Of a DNA stretch of 64,000 bases, positions 42,501 through 51,414 are shown piece after piece (the first letter of the stretch is position 1; every line of letters begins with the position of its first letter). The notes beneath the pieces were generated by a model that worked only from the letters and a program-made list of their open reading frames with translations, did no database searches and was not told the origin of the DNA. The DNA is from Paeniglutamicibacter sulfureus. GTDB taxonomy: Bacteria > Actinomycetota > Actinomycetes > Actinomycetales > Micrococcaceae. The translations under genes were made by a program, and so were the position numbers. The stretch spans positions 1,488,001-1,552,000 of the forward strand of contig NZ_BAAAWO010000001.1 in the NCBI RefSeq assembly GCF_039535115.1, written 5' to 3'.

Positions 42501-45017
42501 CTCCTCAAAGACCAGGTGCTGGTACTGCATCTCGGTGAAGAACCGTGCCGCCTGGAAGAGCCGCTCGCCGTAGTTCCAGAAACCGTCTGCCTGGTAGCGC
42601 GCGAGCAATGCCGCCGGCATGTTGGTTTCCAGTTCGTCCTTCACCTGTGCCATGGCCCGGTTGTGTTCGGCGTGGAACACGTGGTGGACCGAGGTCAGGC
42701 CGATGTTCTCGTTGCCGCGACCGTCACCGGTGATGTAGTGCGACTCCAGGGATGCATTGTCATAGCCCGGAATGACGGTACCGTCAGGGCTCTGGGTGTC
42801 AGGCAACGGGGTGGCCCCGTGGGCAATGTCGTCCAGGAAAGATGCATTCGCGGTCAGTGCGCCATCGGTTGACAGCGGAGCAGCGCGGTTGCCCGACCTG
42901 AGTTCATTGCCTTCGAAGGCGACCTGTGCCTGGCCGTTGGCGTCAAGAACAAGACCGCCGTACGGGTCGGTGACGATCATCGGCACGTCCAGGACGTCGA
43001 AGTCGTCCATTTCGATGCCCAGGATGGTGCGGGCCTGGTCCTTGACGTTCTTCCAGGTTGGGAGGCCTTCGCCGCCGTCACCGTTGAGGATCTTTCCGGT
43101 CGGCGTAGGCCGGCCATCAACCAACACGTACTCGCGCATGAATGCCTGGTGTGAGGCATGTGAACCATAGGTCTGGTTCTGGTCCACAAACGGAGTGGTC
43201 CTGTTGACGTGCTCGCGCTGGCCATCGGTGGAGTCGATGGTTGCACGGGTAAGCATCAGGAAATTGGTGCGTGAACCCGGAACGAACAGCGGATCGTCCG
43301 GCTGGAGTGGGATGACAACCGTTCCGTTGCCGCCCTTTGACACCAAATCAAGTCCGTGGTCGAAGAACTGTCCGAAGATGGTGAACAGGCCAGTGGCCGA
43401 GGCCGACAGCCCCTCATCGGTGGCAATGTCCGGGATCTGGTAATTGTCGCTGGTGATCATCGGTGCCAAACGTGTATCCAGAGCCGGTGCAAGCGCTACA
43501 GGTCCGCCGATGACCACGACGTTCCTTGGCTGAAGTCGTTGGATTTCAGCGAGGATCGCAGGTGGGATGGTGCCGTTTGCCGGAACCAGCAGGATCGGTG
43601 CGCCCTTGGCTCCCGCCACCGGCGCCAAGCTCAGCGCGTCCGGGAAGTTGACGCCGGTCGTCACGTAGATCGTGTCCACCGGAGGCGTGTAATTGGCGGC
43701 GGAAATCATTGCCGCGGTGTCGTACCGCGTGGCTCCGCCAATCCGGGTCACGGGCCAGGAGGCCCGCAGGGTGGTTTCAACCGACTCGGAAACTGCAATG
43801 GGTCCGCCCAGGATGACAATTTCCTGTGGGGCTAGTCGTTGCAATTCGGCCAGTACCACGGCCGGAACGGTGTTCTGCCCGACGAGCAGGACCTGGTGTC
43901 CGTCGCGTGCAGCAGGAGCGGCAACAGCCAAGGCGTCAGAGAAACTGGCGCCCGTTGCGACATAGACACGAGCCTCCGGGTTAGTCGGAGATGCATCGGG
44001 GTTCGCAAACTTGCTGAGTTCCACAGCGGTCTCGTACCGGTTGGCACCGGCTATACGCGTAACAGCCCCGGATGCGAAGGTACCAAGTTCCGTGAACACG
44101 GCATCGGAAACAGCGGTGGGTCCGCCGGCCACTATGATGTTGACCGGGTTCAACCGAGTCAGCTCCGTTGCAATGTCGGCAGGAATGCTGTTCGAATTGA
44201 CCAGCAATACCGGGGCGTTGAGTGCCTTGGCCACCGAGCCGGACACCAATGCATCTGCATAGTCATTGGATCGGGAGATGACAACGTTTTCCGTGTTTGC
44301 CGGGAAGTGGGATTTGCTGATCGCGGCAGAAGTTCCCGCCGCGTTGGGTCCGAAGAGACGCGTGGTTGCCTCGCCCATTTCCAAGCCTGCGCCGTCAACA
44401 CGGGCAGCGACTTCGCCGGCGGCGGGATTGTCGACGGTTTGGTCAACAATCAGGTTGCTGATGGTGCGTGGTTCCGAGTCATAAACGAAGCCGTCGGTTT
44501 GTGCGTAGCTCGTGGGACCGGGAGCTCCCGGCGCACCATCGGGCCTGACCTGGGCGTCTTTGTATTCGGCTTCAAGCAGACGAGGGAAGACCTCCTGCGC
44601 CGTTCCATATCCGTCCTGGTTGGGCATCAAGTTGTTCCACCGACCGTCAACTGTTCGCAGTCCGAACGGCAACAGAGGAGACCCCACGCAGGGATCTCCA
44701 TCAAGGTCGATATGTGTTTGTGTTGGAATGTCGAACTTAGCCGTTGACTTGCACAAAGGCGACGAATTCGCGTTGGTCAAGCTATCTTCGGCATGCGCCT
44801 CGGAGATTTCAATTTGCTTGATGATGAATTCAAGGTCGCCCTGTGAAACGTTGAAGTCCTGACCAGGCGGCGGTGCCGCCAATCCCGCCGGAACGTTCAC
44901 AAACGCTCCCGTTATGACCATTGCCGCAGCCGCGGCAATTGACCCCAGTTTCCGGCCCGGTGAGCCGGACGTTGGCTTTCTGCCCGGCGATCCGGACACG
45001 CTGCTTTTCTTGTGCAC
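39531..45017 (-). CDS. Giant secreted heme peroxidase with inserted cell-wall-binding repeats and RTX repeats
   Basis: An 1828-residue paralogue of the protein at 31890-37532, starting at GTG with GGGGAG 6 bases upstream. Signal peptide about 1-47. The peroxidase domain is split: about 310 residues (about 220-530) holding three cell-wall-binding-2 repeats (VVISRSNDYADALVSGSVAK, VYVATGASFSDALAVA, IYVTTGVNFPDALSLA, each with a GGP motif) lie just before the distal helix FGQFFDHGLDL (about 550). R-G-N-E (about 766) and YRFGHS (about 876) are intact. RTX repeats occupy about 1180-1330. The C-terminus has Ig/cadherin-like segments and lacks the 70-residue repeats. CWB2 repeats bind wall polymers in other Gram-positives, so wall attachment is inferred. 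Confidence 0.88.
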   Translation of the reverse strand: MHKKSSVSGSPGRKPTSGSPGRKLGSIAAAAAMVITGAFVNVPAGLAAPPPGQDFNVSQGDLEFIIKQIEISEAHAEDSLTNANSSPLCKSTAKFDIPTQTHIDLDGDPCVGSPLLPFGLRTVDGRWNNLMPNQDGYGTAQEVFPRLLEAEYKDAQVRPDGAPGAPGPTSYAQTDGFVYDSEPRTISNLIVDQTVDNPAAGEVAARVDGAGLEMGEATTRLFGPNAAGTSAAISKSHFPANTENVVISRSNDYADALVSGSVAKALNAPVLLVNSNSIPADIATELTRLNPVNIIVAGGPTAVSDAVFTELGTFASGAVTRIAGANRYETAVELSKFANPDASPTNPEARVYVATGASFSDALAVAAPAARDGHQVLLVGQNTVPAVVLAELQRLAPQEIVILGGPIAVSESVETTLRASWPVTRIGGATRYDTAAMISAANYTPPVDTIYVTTGVNFPDALSLAPVAGAKGAPILLVPANGTIPPAILAEIQRLQPRNVVVIGGPVALAPALDTRLAPMITSDNYQIPDIATDEGLSASATGLFTIFGQFFDHGLDLVSKGGNGTVVIPLQPDDPLFVPGSRTNFLMLTRATIDSTDGQREHVNRTTPFVDQNQTYGSHASHQAFMREYVLVDGRPTPTGKILNGDGGEGLPTWKNVKDQARTILGIEMDDFDVLDVPMIVTDPYGGLVLDANGQAQVAFEGNELRSGNRAAPLSTDGALTANASFLDDIAHGATPLPDTQSPDGTVIPGYDNASLESHYITGDGRGNENIGLTSVHHVFHAEHNRAMAQVKDELETNMPAALLARYQADGFWNYGERLFQAARFFTEMQYQHLVFEEFARRVQPSIDPVVLNENSYQPNVNSSIRAEFAHAVYRFGHSLLRETVPRTHGDVTTEVPLLDAFLNPKAFATGPDGQPMSADDSAGGILKGLANQTANGIDEFVTDTLRNKLLGLPLDLPAINLARARDTGVPSMQTARETFYNDSGDSQLEPYSSWEDFRLSMKNPESISNFLAAYANHASVNDATTLEAKRAAGTALAADAAFMNAPAAETGLNDVDLWMGGMAEKPYIFGGMLGSTFNYVFEHQLEDLQNGDRFYYLSRNLGNTLFHSLEGNSLSQIVLRNTTADRVPHDVFASPQATFNLDSTQAELNAAGLTGSQADGWRFNGPEHIVIQDTDAASKIRGGIGDDSIWGKGGNDRIEGDDGVDALMGGDGDDIITDLFGDDRLQGEAGNDVLNPGPGIGDLTFGGSGMDFMLGGQDKVTAHGGLGDDFMLGTPGPDVLYGDEGNDWLEGGGGADLVQGDMGNTMFNDPNLYHGGHDVLIGNGGNNDYDAEGGDDIMVAGPGTDRYSGVLGFDWVTHKDHTTPVNADMGFIVGMPQTLESIRDRFLQTEALSGWNGDDILRGSQGGIDLTFDPAGGMIGYGHDLTQGHLDRVDNLRTLLGGGEIPPYARPFLENDPIEFENDVNNNMLLGGIGSDLLEPRDGRNFVDGDAWLNVRIEYRPAGGAVESQDSMAKFSTRMLNGTINPSELHVVREVLQLENEADNIDTTVFEGVAADYTVTELEPNVFKVMNTLEGEGTANVLRNIERIQFNDQVVCLPLGTTANCGQAAGEVLLGTVDPITENGELTTNASGVTDVDGIESGLTYSLQSFVAVDADAGTGSWVTTQANETGTFTLADAEVGAPVRVQVTYIDGAGTHEQIASAATEAVANVNDAPVGPVIAPQAAQVADILRIETQMSDEDGAEAVTDGSGGVYTWQQSTNGTNWTDIAGATGDATTMGSFIVTPAQQNNFVRLAIAYTDDHGTDEVAVSNATDLVPSAVNPLPLP
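43430..44360 (-). other. Segment coding for three inserted CWB2 repeats
   Basis: This stretch has no counterpart in the paralogue. In that protein VDGAG is followed within about 10 residues by IPDIATDEGLSAS; here the same two flanks are about 310 residues apart. The insert contains the whole CWB2 triplet, so it looks like a precise domain gain or loss. Confidence 0.75.
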
Positions 45018-45542
45018 CGTATTCTCCCCAAAAATCTGGCCCGGCGCTGTTCGTCATTGGGCCAAGGTGTACCCAGAAGACGGCCCCTATGCTTCCCAAG
45101 CTAAGACCATGCCCCCCAAGATGAACCCACTATGGATCACGAATCCGGAGAAGTAAATAGATCGATCAGACTTGTTTAATCAGCCCGTGCCAGTCAGTCC
45201 AGTTCCGGATGGCGTCCCGTCCACCCGCGGTTCTCTGGAATGGCGTCCTGGAATCGTTCCCTCCCATCCCGGGGCAAAAGTGGATATTGGCACTTGGTCT
45301 GGGGTTACTGCGCCCGGCCTTCGCCCCTGGGCGGGAGACGCTCCCGCGTCCGCCGGCAAGGGGAAGAAAATACGCCAGCCGTTGCTCTTCTCACAATGCC
45401 GCTCGTGCGTTACCGTGATGCCTAAGCGTTCGGTTATTGGGGTGACCGCAACCACCACTCGATTTTTTTCGGGGTAGGCATCCTTCTTGAGCCATCGCTA
45501 GGCTATGCGCTGCATGTGGTTATTCTTGGGGGGCGTTACTCG
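45018..45542. other. Gene-free divergent promoter region
   Basis: About 525 bases between the divergent second peroxidase and M23 peptidase genes. No frame with coding-like codon use or ribosome-binding site was found. No clear hairpin is seen. Confidence 0.45.
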
Positions 45543-47192
45543 GTGAAAAAATTGCATTCGAACGGTTCTATCCGTGCCAAACACCGGAAGAATACATCGA
45601 ACAAGGCAACACGTGTGACTGCGTTGGGCATGGCCATTGCCTTCGGATTGGCGCCTACGGCTGCACCCGCCTTTCAAACAGGCCAATTCCGATTGGTTTC
45701 GCAGTCCCCGATGGGAACTTCCGCGTATGCGGAGACCGGACTGGATTCTGTGTGGTTAGGTCTTCAAGGCGGGGGCACCACCATGTCTCGGCAGTGGCTG
45801 GATTTCAGAAGCGCTGCACCAGGTTTTCCCGTAACTGCCACCCCTGATTCGAGCAGCCCTGGTTCGAGCAGGCCTGATTCGAGCGACGGAAACACTCTGT
45901 GGAACCGCGTCACCGGTGGAAACACAGCGGACATGGTTGCAAATCAGCGGGTGTCCGCGCAAAGACTTCTGCCCGGCAAGATCCACCTCATTCATCCGGT
46001 GACAACACGATTCATCACGAGTCGCTTCGGCTGGCGGAAGAACCCCACAGGGGCTGGACACCAGACACATGTCGGGCAAGATTATGGAATCGCATGTGGA
46101 TCGCCCGTATATGCGACCGCCGATGGAACTGTCGTCGTATCGGCATGGGCCGGCCACTCCGGAATGCGCGTGACCATTGAGCACGGAAGCTCCGTTCGGA
46201 CCGGATACAGCCACAACTCCAAGCTGCTGGCCCGAGTTGGGGATTTTGTGAAACAGGGCCAGGTCATTGCCTTGAGCGGTACCACGGGAAACTCCACAGG
46301 ATGCCATGTGCATTTCGAGGTCATCATCAATGGCCGTTGGGTGGACCCGAGGCCGTATCTTCCCGGGTCGAATGGGCAACCGGGTCAGTCCCTTAATGCC
46401 GGCAACCTGGTGAGTAAGACCAATACCCCAGGCCCAAGGGCCCTGCTTGGTCACGACCTGGAGCTCGAGCTGCCGAACAAGACGGAATCCAAAAAATCCG
46501 GCAAGAAAAAGTCCGATCCAGGACAAGACACCATACCGGCCGTCAAGGCGCCTCCGAAGCCGAAACCCGCACCGGATCCAACCGCCAAGCCGACCCCGAA
46601 GCCGGCTCCCGCGCCGAAGCCCCAACCCGAGCCAACGCCTGAGACCACGCCAAAGCCCCAACCCGAGCCAAAGCCTGAGACCACGCCAAAGCCCCAACCC
46701 GAGCCAAAGCCACAACCAGAGCCGACGCCCGAAACCACGCCAAAGCCCGCGCCGGAGCAGGCTCCCGGAACATCGCCCGAGCCAAAGCCTGTGCCTGCGC
46801 CGGAAAGCAACGCGTCAGAAGCGCCCGCAGTTGTTGCCCCGGTGCCGACACCGGAAGCCAAGCCAAGGCCGGCACCGAAACCTGCCCCCGAACCGGCGCC
46901 TCAGCCTGCACCGAAGCCGGTGCCCAAGCCCGTTCCGGAAGCCGAAACGGTGGACCCGCCGGCAATTGACAAGCCTGCACCGTCGCCCGAAGCGAGCGCA
47001 AAGGCTACCCCGGAGCCTGCACCACCGGTCCCGGTTCCATCTGCTATCCCGGAAGCCTGCGATCCGGAACTTGGATTGGACGCAACTGCAACGTCGGCAG
47101 CGGCGGAACAGCCATGCCTCCCCACCGGGGGCGATGCCGCGCCGAAGTCCTCCGGCACCGCTGCCCTTCCTGCACGGGAAGAACAGGGCTAG
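45543..47192 (+). CDS. Secreted M23-family peptidase with long Pro/Lys/Glu-rich tail
   Basis: A 549-residue exported protein with a basic N-terminus and hydrophobic signal (about 25-45). The LytM/M23 metallopeptidase domain (about 155-285) has the zinc ligands HVGQDYG (His and Asp) and HVHFE (last His), plus the GYSHNSK loop, so it is likely an active peptidoglycan endopeptidase. From about 335 to 510 the chain is a low-complexity PKPxPEP repeat that probably spans the cell wall. A short C-terminal part has two cysteines (EACDPELG, EQPCLPTG). No sortase signal. The start is GTG after GGGGGG. Confidence 0.88.
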   Translation: MKKLHSNGSIRAKHRKNTSNKATRVTALGMAIAFGLAPTAAPAFQTGQFRLVSQSPMGTSAYAETGLDSVWLGLQGGGTTMSRQWLDFRSAAPGFPVTATPDSSSPGSSRPDSSDGNTLWNRVTGGNTADMVANQRVSAQRLLPGKIHLIHPVTTRFITSRFGWRKNPTGAGHQTHVGQDYGIACGSPVYATADGTVVVSAWAGHSGMRVTIEHGSSVRTGYSHNSKLLARVGDFVKQGQVIALSGTTGNSTGCHVHFEVIINGRWVDPRPYLPGSNGQPGQSLNAGNLVSKTNTPGPRALLGHDLELELPNKTESKKSGKKKSDPGQDTIPAVKAPPKPKPAPDPTAKPTPKPAPAPKPQPEPTPETTPKPQPEPKPETTPKPQPEPKPQPEPTPETTPKPAPEQAPGTSPEPKPVPAPESNASEAPAVVAPVPTPEAKPRPAPKPAPEPAPQPAPKPVPKPVPEAETVDPPAIDKPAPSPEASAKATPEPAPPVPVPSAIPEACDPELGLDATATSAAAEQPCLPTGGDAAPKSSGTAALPAREEQG

Positions 47193-47249
47193 TGCAACGA
47201 TCGGCTTTGCCCCGGCGGGCCACTTGAAGCCAAAAACACATTAAGAAAA

Positions 47250-47286
47250 CGAAGGTCCCGCAACCCTTGGGGTTGCGGGACCTTCG
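47250..47286 (-). terminator. Terminator of rplM-rpsI
   Basis: A 16-bp perfect stem (CGAAGGTCCCGCAACC and complement) with a 5-base loop; the minus strand continues with a T-rich run. It can also stop the M23 peptidase message from the other side. Confidence 0.8.
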
Positions 47287-47317
47287 TACATCCGGCCCAG
47301 GGGCCGGAACAAGCGGT

Positions 47318-47818
47318 TTAGCGCTTGGAGAACTGCGAAGCCTTGCGGGCCTTCTTGAGACCAGCCTTCTTGCGCTCGATGACGCGGGCGTCACGAGTCA
47401 AGTAGCCGGCCTTCTTGAGGGCTGCACGGTTGTTGTCGCGGTCGATTTCGTTCAGCGAACGAGCGATGCCCAGGCGCAACGCACCGGCCTGGCCCGAGGG
47501 GCCGCCACCGTGGATGCGTGCAAGAACGTCGTAGGCGCCGTCGAGCTCGAGGAGCTTGAACGGTTCGTTGACATCCTGCTGGTGCAGCTTGTTCGGGAAG
47601 TAGTTTTCCAGCGTGCGACCGTTGAGGGTCCACTTGCCGGTACCCGGAACGACGCGCACGCGGGCAATTGCCTGCTTGCGACGGCCGACTGCTGCGCCTG
47701 CAACGGTCAGTGCCGGACGTTCCTTGACGGCTTCTGCTTCAACGGCAACGGTCTCCGAGGTGTACGAAGTCGGAGCTTCACCCTCGAATTCAGTGATCTC
47801 TTCAGTGTTCTGAGCCAC
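47318..47818 (-). CDS. rpsI: 30S ribosomal protein S9
   Basis: Small-subunit protein, 166 residues. The conserved core starts near residue 45 ([19 protein letters not shown]) and ends with the usual basic tail ([11 protein letters not shown]) that reaches the P-site tRNA. The N-terminal 40 residues are a variable acidic extension common in actinobacteria. It follows rplM by 36 bases, the classic two-gene operon. Confidence 0.97.
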   Translation of the reverse strand: MAQNTEEITEFEGEAPTSYTSETVAVEAEAVKERPALTVAGAAVGRRKQAIARVRVVPGTGKWTLNGRTLENYFPNKLHQQDVNEPFKLLELDGAYDVLARIHGGGPSGQAGALRLGIARSLNEIDRDNNRAALKKAGYLTRDARVIERKKAGLKKARKASQFSKR

Positions 47819-47854
47819 GATAATCTCCTAAAGTCTTGTTCTCGGGGCCCAGCG

Positions 47855-48298
47855 CTACTGCGCGACCTGGGTGATTTCGAAGGTCTGCGGCTGCTGTGCA
47901 GCGTGCGGGTGCTCGGCACCGCGGTAGACCTTCAACTTGGACAGCTGATCCGCAGCCAGCGAGTTCTTCGGGAGCATGCCCTTGATGGCCTTCTCCACTG
48001 CCTGGACCGGGTTCTTTTCAAGAAGCTCGGCGTAGGTCACGGACTTCAGGCCGCCCGGGAAACCCGAGTGACGGTAGGCGCGCTTGTTTTCGAGCTTGGC
48101 GCCGGTGAGGGCAACCTTCTCGGCGTTGATGATGATGACGTGATCGCCCATGTCCATGTGGGGGGCGAAGGTAGCCTTGTGCTTGCCGCGCAGCAGGGTT
48201 GCGGCCTGGACGGCGAGGCGACCAAGTACAACGTCGGTGGCATCAATGATGTGCCACTGGCGGGTCTGGTCAGCCGGCTTTGGAGTGAACGTACGCAC
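47855..48298 (-). CDS. rplM: 50S ribosomal protein L13
   Basis: Large-subunit assembly protein, 147 residues, full length. It starts [20 protein letters not shown] and has the conserved [25 protein letters not shown] is placed 10 bases before the ATG. First gene of the rplM-rpsI operon. Confidence 0.97.
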   Translation of the reverse strand: MRTFTPKPADQTRQWHIIDATDVVLGRLAVQAATLLRGKHKATFAPHMDMGDHVIIINAEKVALTGAKLENKRAYRHSGFPGGLKSVTYAELLEKNPVQAVEKAIKGMLPKNSLAADQLSKLKVYRGAEHPHAAQQPQTFEITQVAQ

Positions 48299-48807
48299 TG
48301 TAATTGCCTTTGTTTTATTGGTTACTGGTCAAGCACAGTTCCAAGCAGCGGCTGTGAGATCCACTGTTGTAGATGTGCTGTGTTCGATGCGCTGTAACCA
48401 GTTCGCCAGGTGAGGACTGAAAAGACCGGCCGTCCATGAATGTTCGCAATCCCAGCAGACCAGTGGCTCTGCAACTGAGCCGTCACGCGGAGAAGGTTGT
48501 GTCGAACAAAGGACACGCACAACAGCCCATAGTCTATCGGATTAACCCCGACACCGCCAAAGCGCCCGCAGTGAGCCTGCCGACAGGCCAGCTTCAAGGC
48601 AAAATGATTCACGCATGCCCGTACCCGCGACACCAAACGTCCGTTCCCATGACGCAGGGCATTGCTCCCACAACCAAGGCCAACGTGTCGGTCGCAACAG
48701 TGCACAGCAGGGACATCCCGCAACGAGCCAATTAGGCTTGAAGTTACCTCCTGCGCATCAAAAAAATGTTGCCTCCCGGACTACGACGCAACGATTCAAG
48801 GATCCCA
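48299..48807. other. Gene-free divergent region with candidate rplM promoter
   Basis: No credible frame. On the minus strand TTGGCG (48560-48555) and TAGACT (48536-48531) are 18 bases apart, giving a possible leader of about 225 bases for rplM-rpsI. Confidence 0.45.
48531..48560 (-). promoter_or_regulatory. Candidate rplM-rpsI promoter
   Basis: TTGGCG, 18-base spacer, TAGACT on the minus strand. The same TAGACT box appears upstream of rplN at 61725-61720. Confidence 0.45.
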
Positions 48808-49629
48808 TTGCCCTTTACCTTGGCCCATGCGGCCGCCGTACTTCCGTTCGCGCGCCAACCGCTCGTTCCGCTCGCACTTGTCGCCGGCGCGATGGCCCCT
48901 GACCTTCCATACTTCCTGATGGTGCCACCAAGCAGGCACGGCCGGTTCGCCCCCATCCTCAACGGCGTCAATTCGCACGATTTCACCCAGATCTTGTCCG
49001 TCGGATTGCCGCTGGCCTTGGTGCTGGCCGGATTCCTGTGGCTGGTGGGGGAACCAGTTCGATGGGCACTTCCCAAGTCCTGGGTACCGGTCAATCCGGC
49101 ACGCACGGGACGTCGGCCCACCAGCGCGCGCATCGTGCTGTGGACGTTCTACTCCCTGATGCTCGGGCTGCTCACCCACCTCGTGTGGGACTCGTTTACG
49201 CATTCTTCCGGGTGGGTGGTTCAGCAATTGCCCTTCCTGGGCATTTCACCCGTTGGCAGCATTCCCCTCTTCCGCATCCTGCAACATGGCAGCAGCATCG
49301 TCGGCCTGGGGTTCCTGGCAATCTGGTACCTGAAGCGGCGAAAAGCCTCCGAGACTCTCGAAAGCGCCGGCGAACTCAGGGCCCGCTATGTGCGCACCCT
49401 GATGCTGGCCATGTTCTTGTTGGTCCCTGCCGAGACGGCTGTTTTTGCGGGCCTGGGCCAGGATGTGGTTCCGGTGGTTGAAGATCCGGCAAGTGCCGAA
49501 GTGTTCCTGCAGATCGTCATCCGTCAAAGCGGCGCCGGGGCGATGATGGCATTGGCCGCATACGGGGTCGCATGGCATGTCATCGCCAAGATCCGGAAGT
49601 TTCACGGCGTGGGCATGGTCCGCAGCTAG
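48808..49629 (+). CDS. DUF4184-family membrane protein
   Basis: A 273-residue integral membrane protein of unknown function. It begins LPFTLAHAAAVLPFAR, the N-terminal signature of DUF4184 proteins, and includes the histidine/aspartate sites MAPDLPYF and LTHLVWDSFTHSSGW typical of the family. About six to seven membrane spans are visible. The TTG start has AAGGA 5 bases upstream and gives the conserved N-terminus; an ATG 42 bases earlier is less likely. Stands alone, convergent with truA. Confidence 0.8.
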   Translation: MPFTLAHAAAVLPFARQPLVPLALVAGAMAPDLPYFLMVPPSRHGRFAPILNGVNSHDFTQILSVGLPLALVLAGFLWLVGEPVRWALPKSWVPVNPARTGRRPTSARIVLWTFYSLMLGLLTHLVWDSFTHSSGWVVQQLPFLGISPVGSIPLFRILQHGSSIVGLGFLAIWYLKRRKASETLESAGELRARYVRTLMLAMFLLVPAETAVFAGLGQDVVPVVEDPASAEVFLQIVIRQSGAGAMMALAAYGVAWHVIAKIRKFHGVGMVRS

Positions 49630-49755
49630 CTTCAGCCGCTTCGCTGCGCAGGCCTACTTCAGCTGTGAACCGGCGTTTATCTCCCCCTTGCAGGCGAGGG
49701 AATCCACCACGGGCCGAGCGACGCTCTCGCCTCAAGCCTTGCCGCCACGGGGTTC

Positions 49756-50709
49756 CTACTCGGTGAATCCGCGCAACTCCGGCAAGTCGGTGGTGATATC
49801 GTCCGGCTTGCGCCGGGTACGCGTCAATTCGGCTCGTCTGGCGATCTCATGGTCATCCAGCGGATAGGCAACTTCCTCCAGCACCAGGGCGCGGGGGTCG
49901 GCCAACATAATCCGTGAATCACGCACTGCCTCCGCCAGTCGCCTGGCAACCCACCCCGGGGTCTCGCGTCCGTCGCCGACCTTGATGCAGGCACCAATCA
50001 TGGCCCTGACCATGTTGTGGCAAAAGGCGTCGGCCTTCAGGTGGGCCACGATGATCCCCTCGGAATCGCGGACAAACGAAAATTCCGTGAGCGTGCGGAT
50101 CGTGGTGGCATGCTCCCGCGGCTTGCAGAAGGACAGGAAATCGTGGCGCCCGAGCAGGCTGACGGCCTCGGAGTTCAGCAAACCGACGTCGAGTTCTGTC
50201 TTGTGCCACATCGTGTAGGCGCGGGTGAGCGGATCGAAGCGTGCCGGACCGTCGGCGATGCGGTACGAGTAGCGGCGCCAGAGCGCGGAAAAGCGTGCGT
50301 CGAATCCATCCGGTGCGATCCAGACATCGTGGACCAGGACCGCACCGTTCTCGCGTCCCAACACCCCGCGCAGTCGACGCAGCAGGGCAAAGCCCGGTTC
50401 AAGGCCCGATCCGCGGGCCAGGCCCGCGACCTCGGTGGGCGTCAGGTCGAAGTGCGCGATCTGGTTCCGGGCGTGCACGCCGGCGTCGGTGCGCCCTGCA
50501 ACCACGGTGCGGATGTTGCGGCGGATGAGCATTGTGAGGCCGGCCTCCAGCACGCCCTGCACGGTGGGCAGGCCCGGCTGCAGCGCCCAGCCGTTGTAGG
50601 CGGTTCCGTCATAGCCGATCCGGATGGCCAGGCGCACGGTGGCGGGCTCGGTCGCGCCTCCGTCCGGCGCGAGGCCGGGGTGCCGGAGGTCAATGGGGGA
50701 AGTGTTCAT
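49756..50709 (-). CDS. truA: tRNA pseudouridine(38-40) synthase
   Basis: Modifies uridines 38-40 in the tRNA anticodon arm. The 317-residue protein has the TruA catalytic motif GRTDAGVHARNQIAHF (catalytic Asp in RTDAG) and the conserved IGYDGTAYNGWALQP at the N-terminus. C-terminal DAFCHNMVRAMIG is also typical. The start MNTSPID has CAGGA upstream; the frame remains open 42 codons further but that part looks non-coding. It follows rplQ as in many actinobacteria, separated by a terminator. Confidence 0.95.
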   Translation of the reverse strand: MNTSPIDLRHPGLAPDGGATEPATVRLAIRIGYDGTAYNGWALQPGLPTVQGVLEAGLTMLIRRNIRTVVAGRTDAGVHARNQIAHFDLTPTEVAGLARGSGLEPGFALLRRLRGVLGRENGAVLVHDVWIAPDGFDARFSALWRRYSYRIADGPARFDPLTRAYTMWHKTELDVGLLNSEAVSLLGRHDFLSFCKPREHATTIRTLTEFSFVRDSEGIIVAHLKADAFCHNMVRAMIGACIKVGDGRETPGWVARRLAEAVRDSRIMLADPRALVLEEVAYPLDDHEIARRAELTRTRRKPDDITTDLPELRGFTE

Positions 50710-50821
50710 CTCACGATCCTGGTTCAGTGGCCTTCTCCACCGACGCGGAGCGGCTCCTCCCCCGTCAACGCCTGTCGACTGGGGCGTCCATGGCACGGCG
50801 GGGGCTTCAGTGCTTAAAACT

Positions 50822-50851
50822 TTGGCCCGGTGCATAAGTGCACCGGGCCAA
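50822..50851 (-). terminator. Terminator after rplQ
   Basis: A 13-bp perfect stem (TTGGCCCGGTGCA and complement) with a TAAG loop; on the minus strand it is followed by AGTTTT. It separates rplQ from truA. Confidence 0.8.
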
Positions 50852-50880
50852 CGATTCAGCTATTGCCGAGTAGACAAGGA

Positions 50881-51393
50881 CTAGGCCTTGTTCTCCTCTG
50901 CAGCTTCGGTCTCTGCGACCTCTGCGGCTTCGGTTGATTCGGTCTCTGCGACCTCTTCAGCCGGAGCAGCCACTGCGGTAGCCTTTTCGGCTTCCTTCAC
51001 AACGGCCTGCTTCGGGGAAACCGGCTCCATCACCAATTCGATGACAGCCATCGGAGCGTTGTCGCCCTTGCGGTTGCCGATCTTGGTGATGCGGGTGTAG
51101 CCACCCGGGCGCTCGGCCATGAGCGGTGCGATGTTCTCGAACAGCTCGTGAACGATCGACTTGTTGGTGCGGCTGCGCGAGGCAATGACTGCCTGAACGC
51201 GGCGACGCGAGGCCAGGTCTCCGCGCTTTGCGAAGGTGATCAAGCGCTCTGCGTGCGGACGAAGGCGCTTGGCCTTGGTCAGCGTGGTGGTGATGGATTT
51301 GTTCTCGAACAGTTGCGCGGACAGGTTCGCGAGCATCAAACGCTCGTGAGCTGCGCTGCCGCCGAGACGCGGACCCTTGGGAGGGGTAGGCAT
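50881..51393 (-). CDS. rplQ: 50S ribosomal protein L17
   Basis: Large-subunit protein, 170 residues. The conserved N-terminal 120 residues ([21 protein letters not shown]) are followed by an Ala/Glu-rich tail of about 40 residues that is common in actinobacteria. It lies downstream of rpoA with a hairpin between the two. Confidence 0.97.
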   Translation of the reverse strand: MPTPPKGPRLGGSAAHERLMLANLSAQLFENKSITTTLTKAKRLRPHAERLITFAKRGDLASRRRVQAVIASRSRTNKSIVHELFENIAPLMAERPGGYTRITKIGNRKGDNAPMAVIELVMEPVSPKQAVVKEAEKATAVAAPAEEVAETESTEAAEVAETEAAEENKA

Positions 51394-51414
51394 AGTGTTC
51401 TCCTATTATGGTGG

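Noticed and set aside
39516-42872. 1118-aa plus-strand frame opposite the second peroxidase
   Set aside because: Long only because of GC skew opposite a strongly biased gene; the minus frame has full peroxidase and RTX motifs.
45180-45458. Minus-strand frame of 92 codons upstream of the M23 gene
   Set aside because: No ribosome-binding site, no coding-like codon pattern, no recognisable sequence.
46451-47001. Antisense frames in the Pro-rich tail of the M23 peptidase
   Set aside because: Reverse complement of PKPEP codons gives Gly/Ser/Ala low complexity; no start signals.
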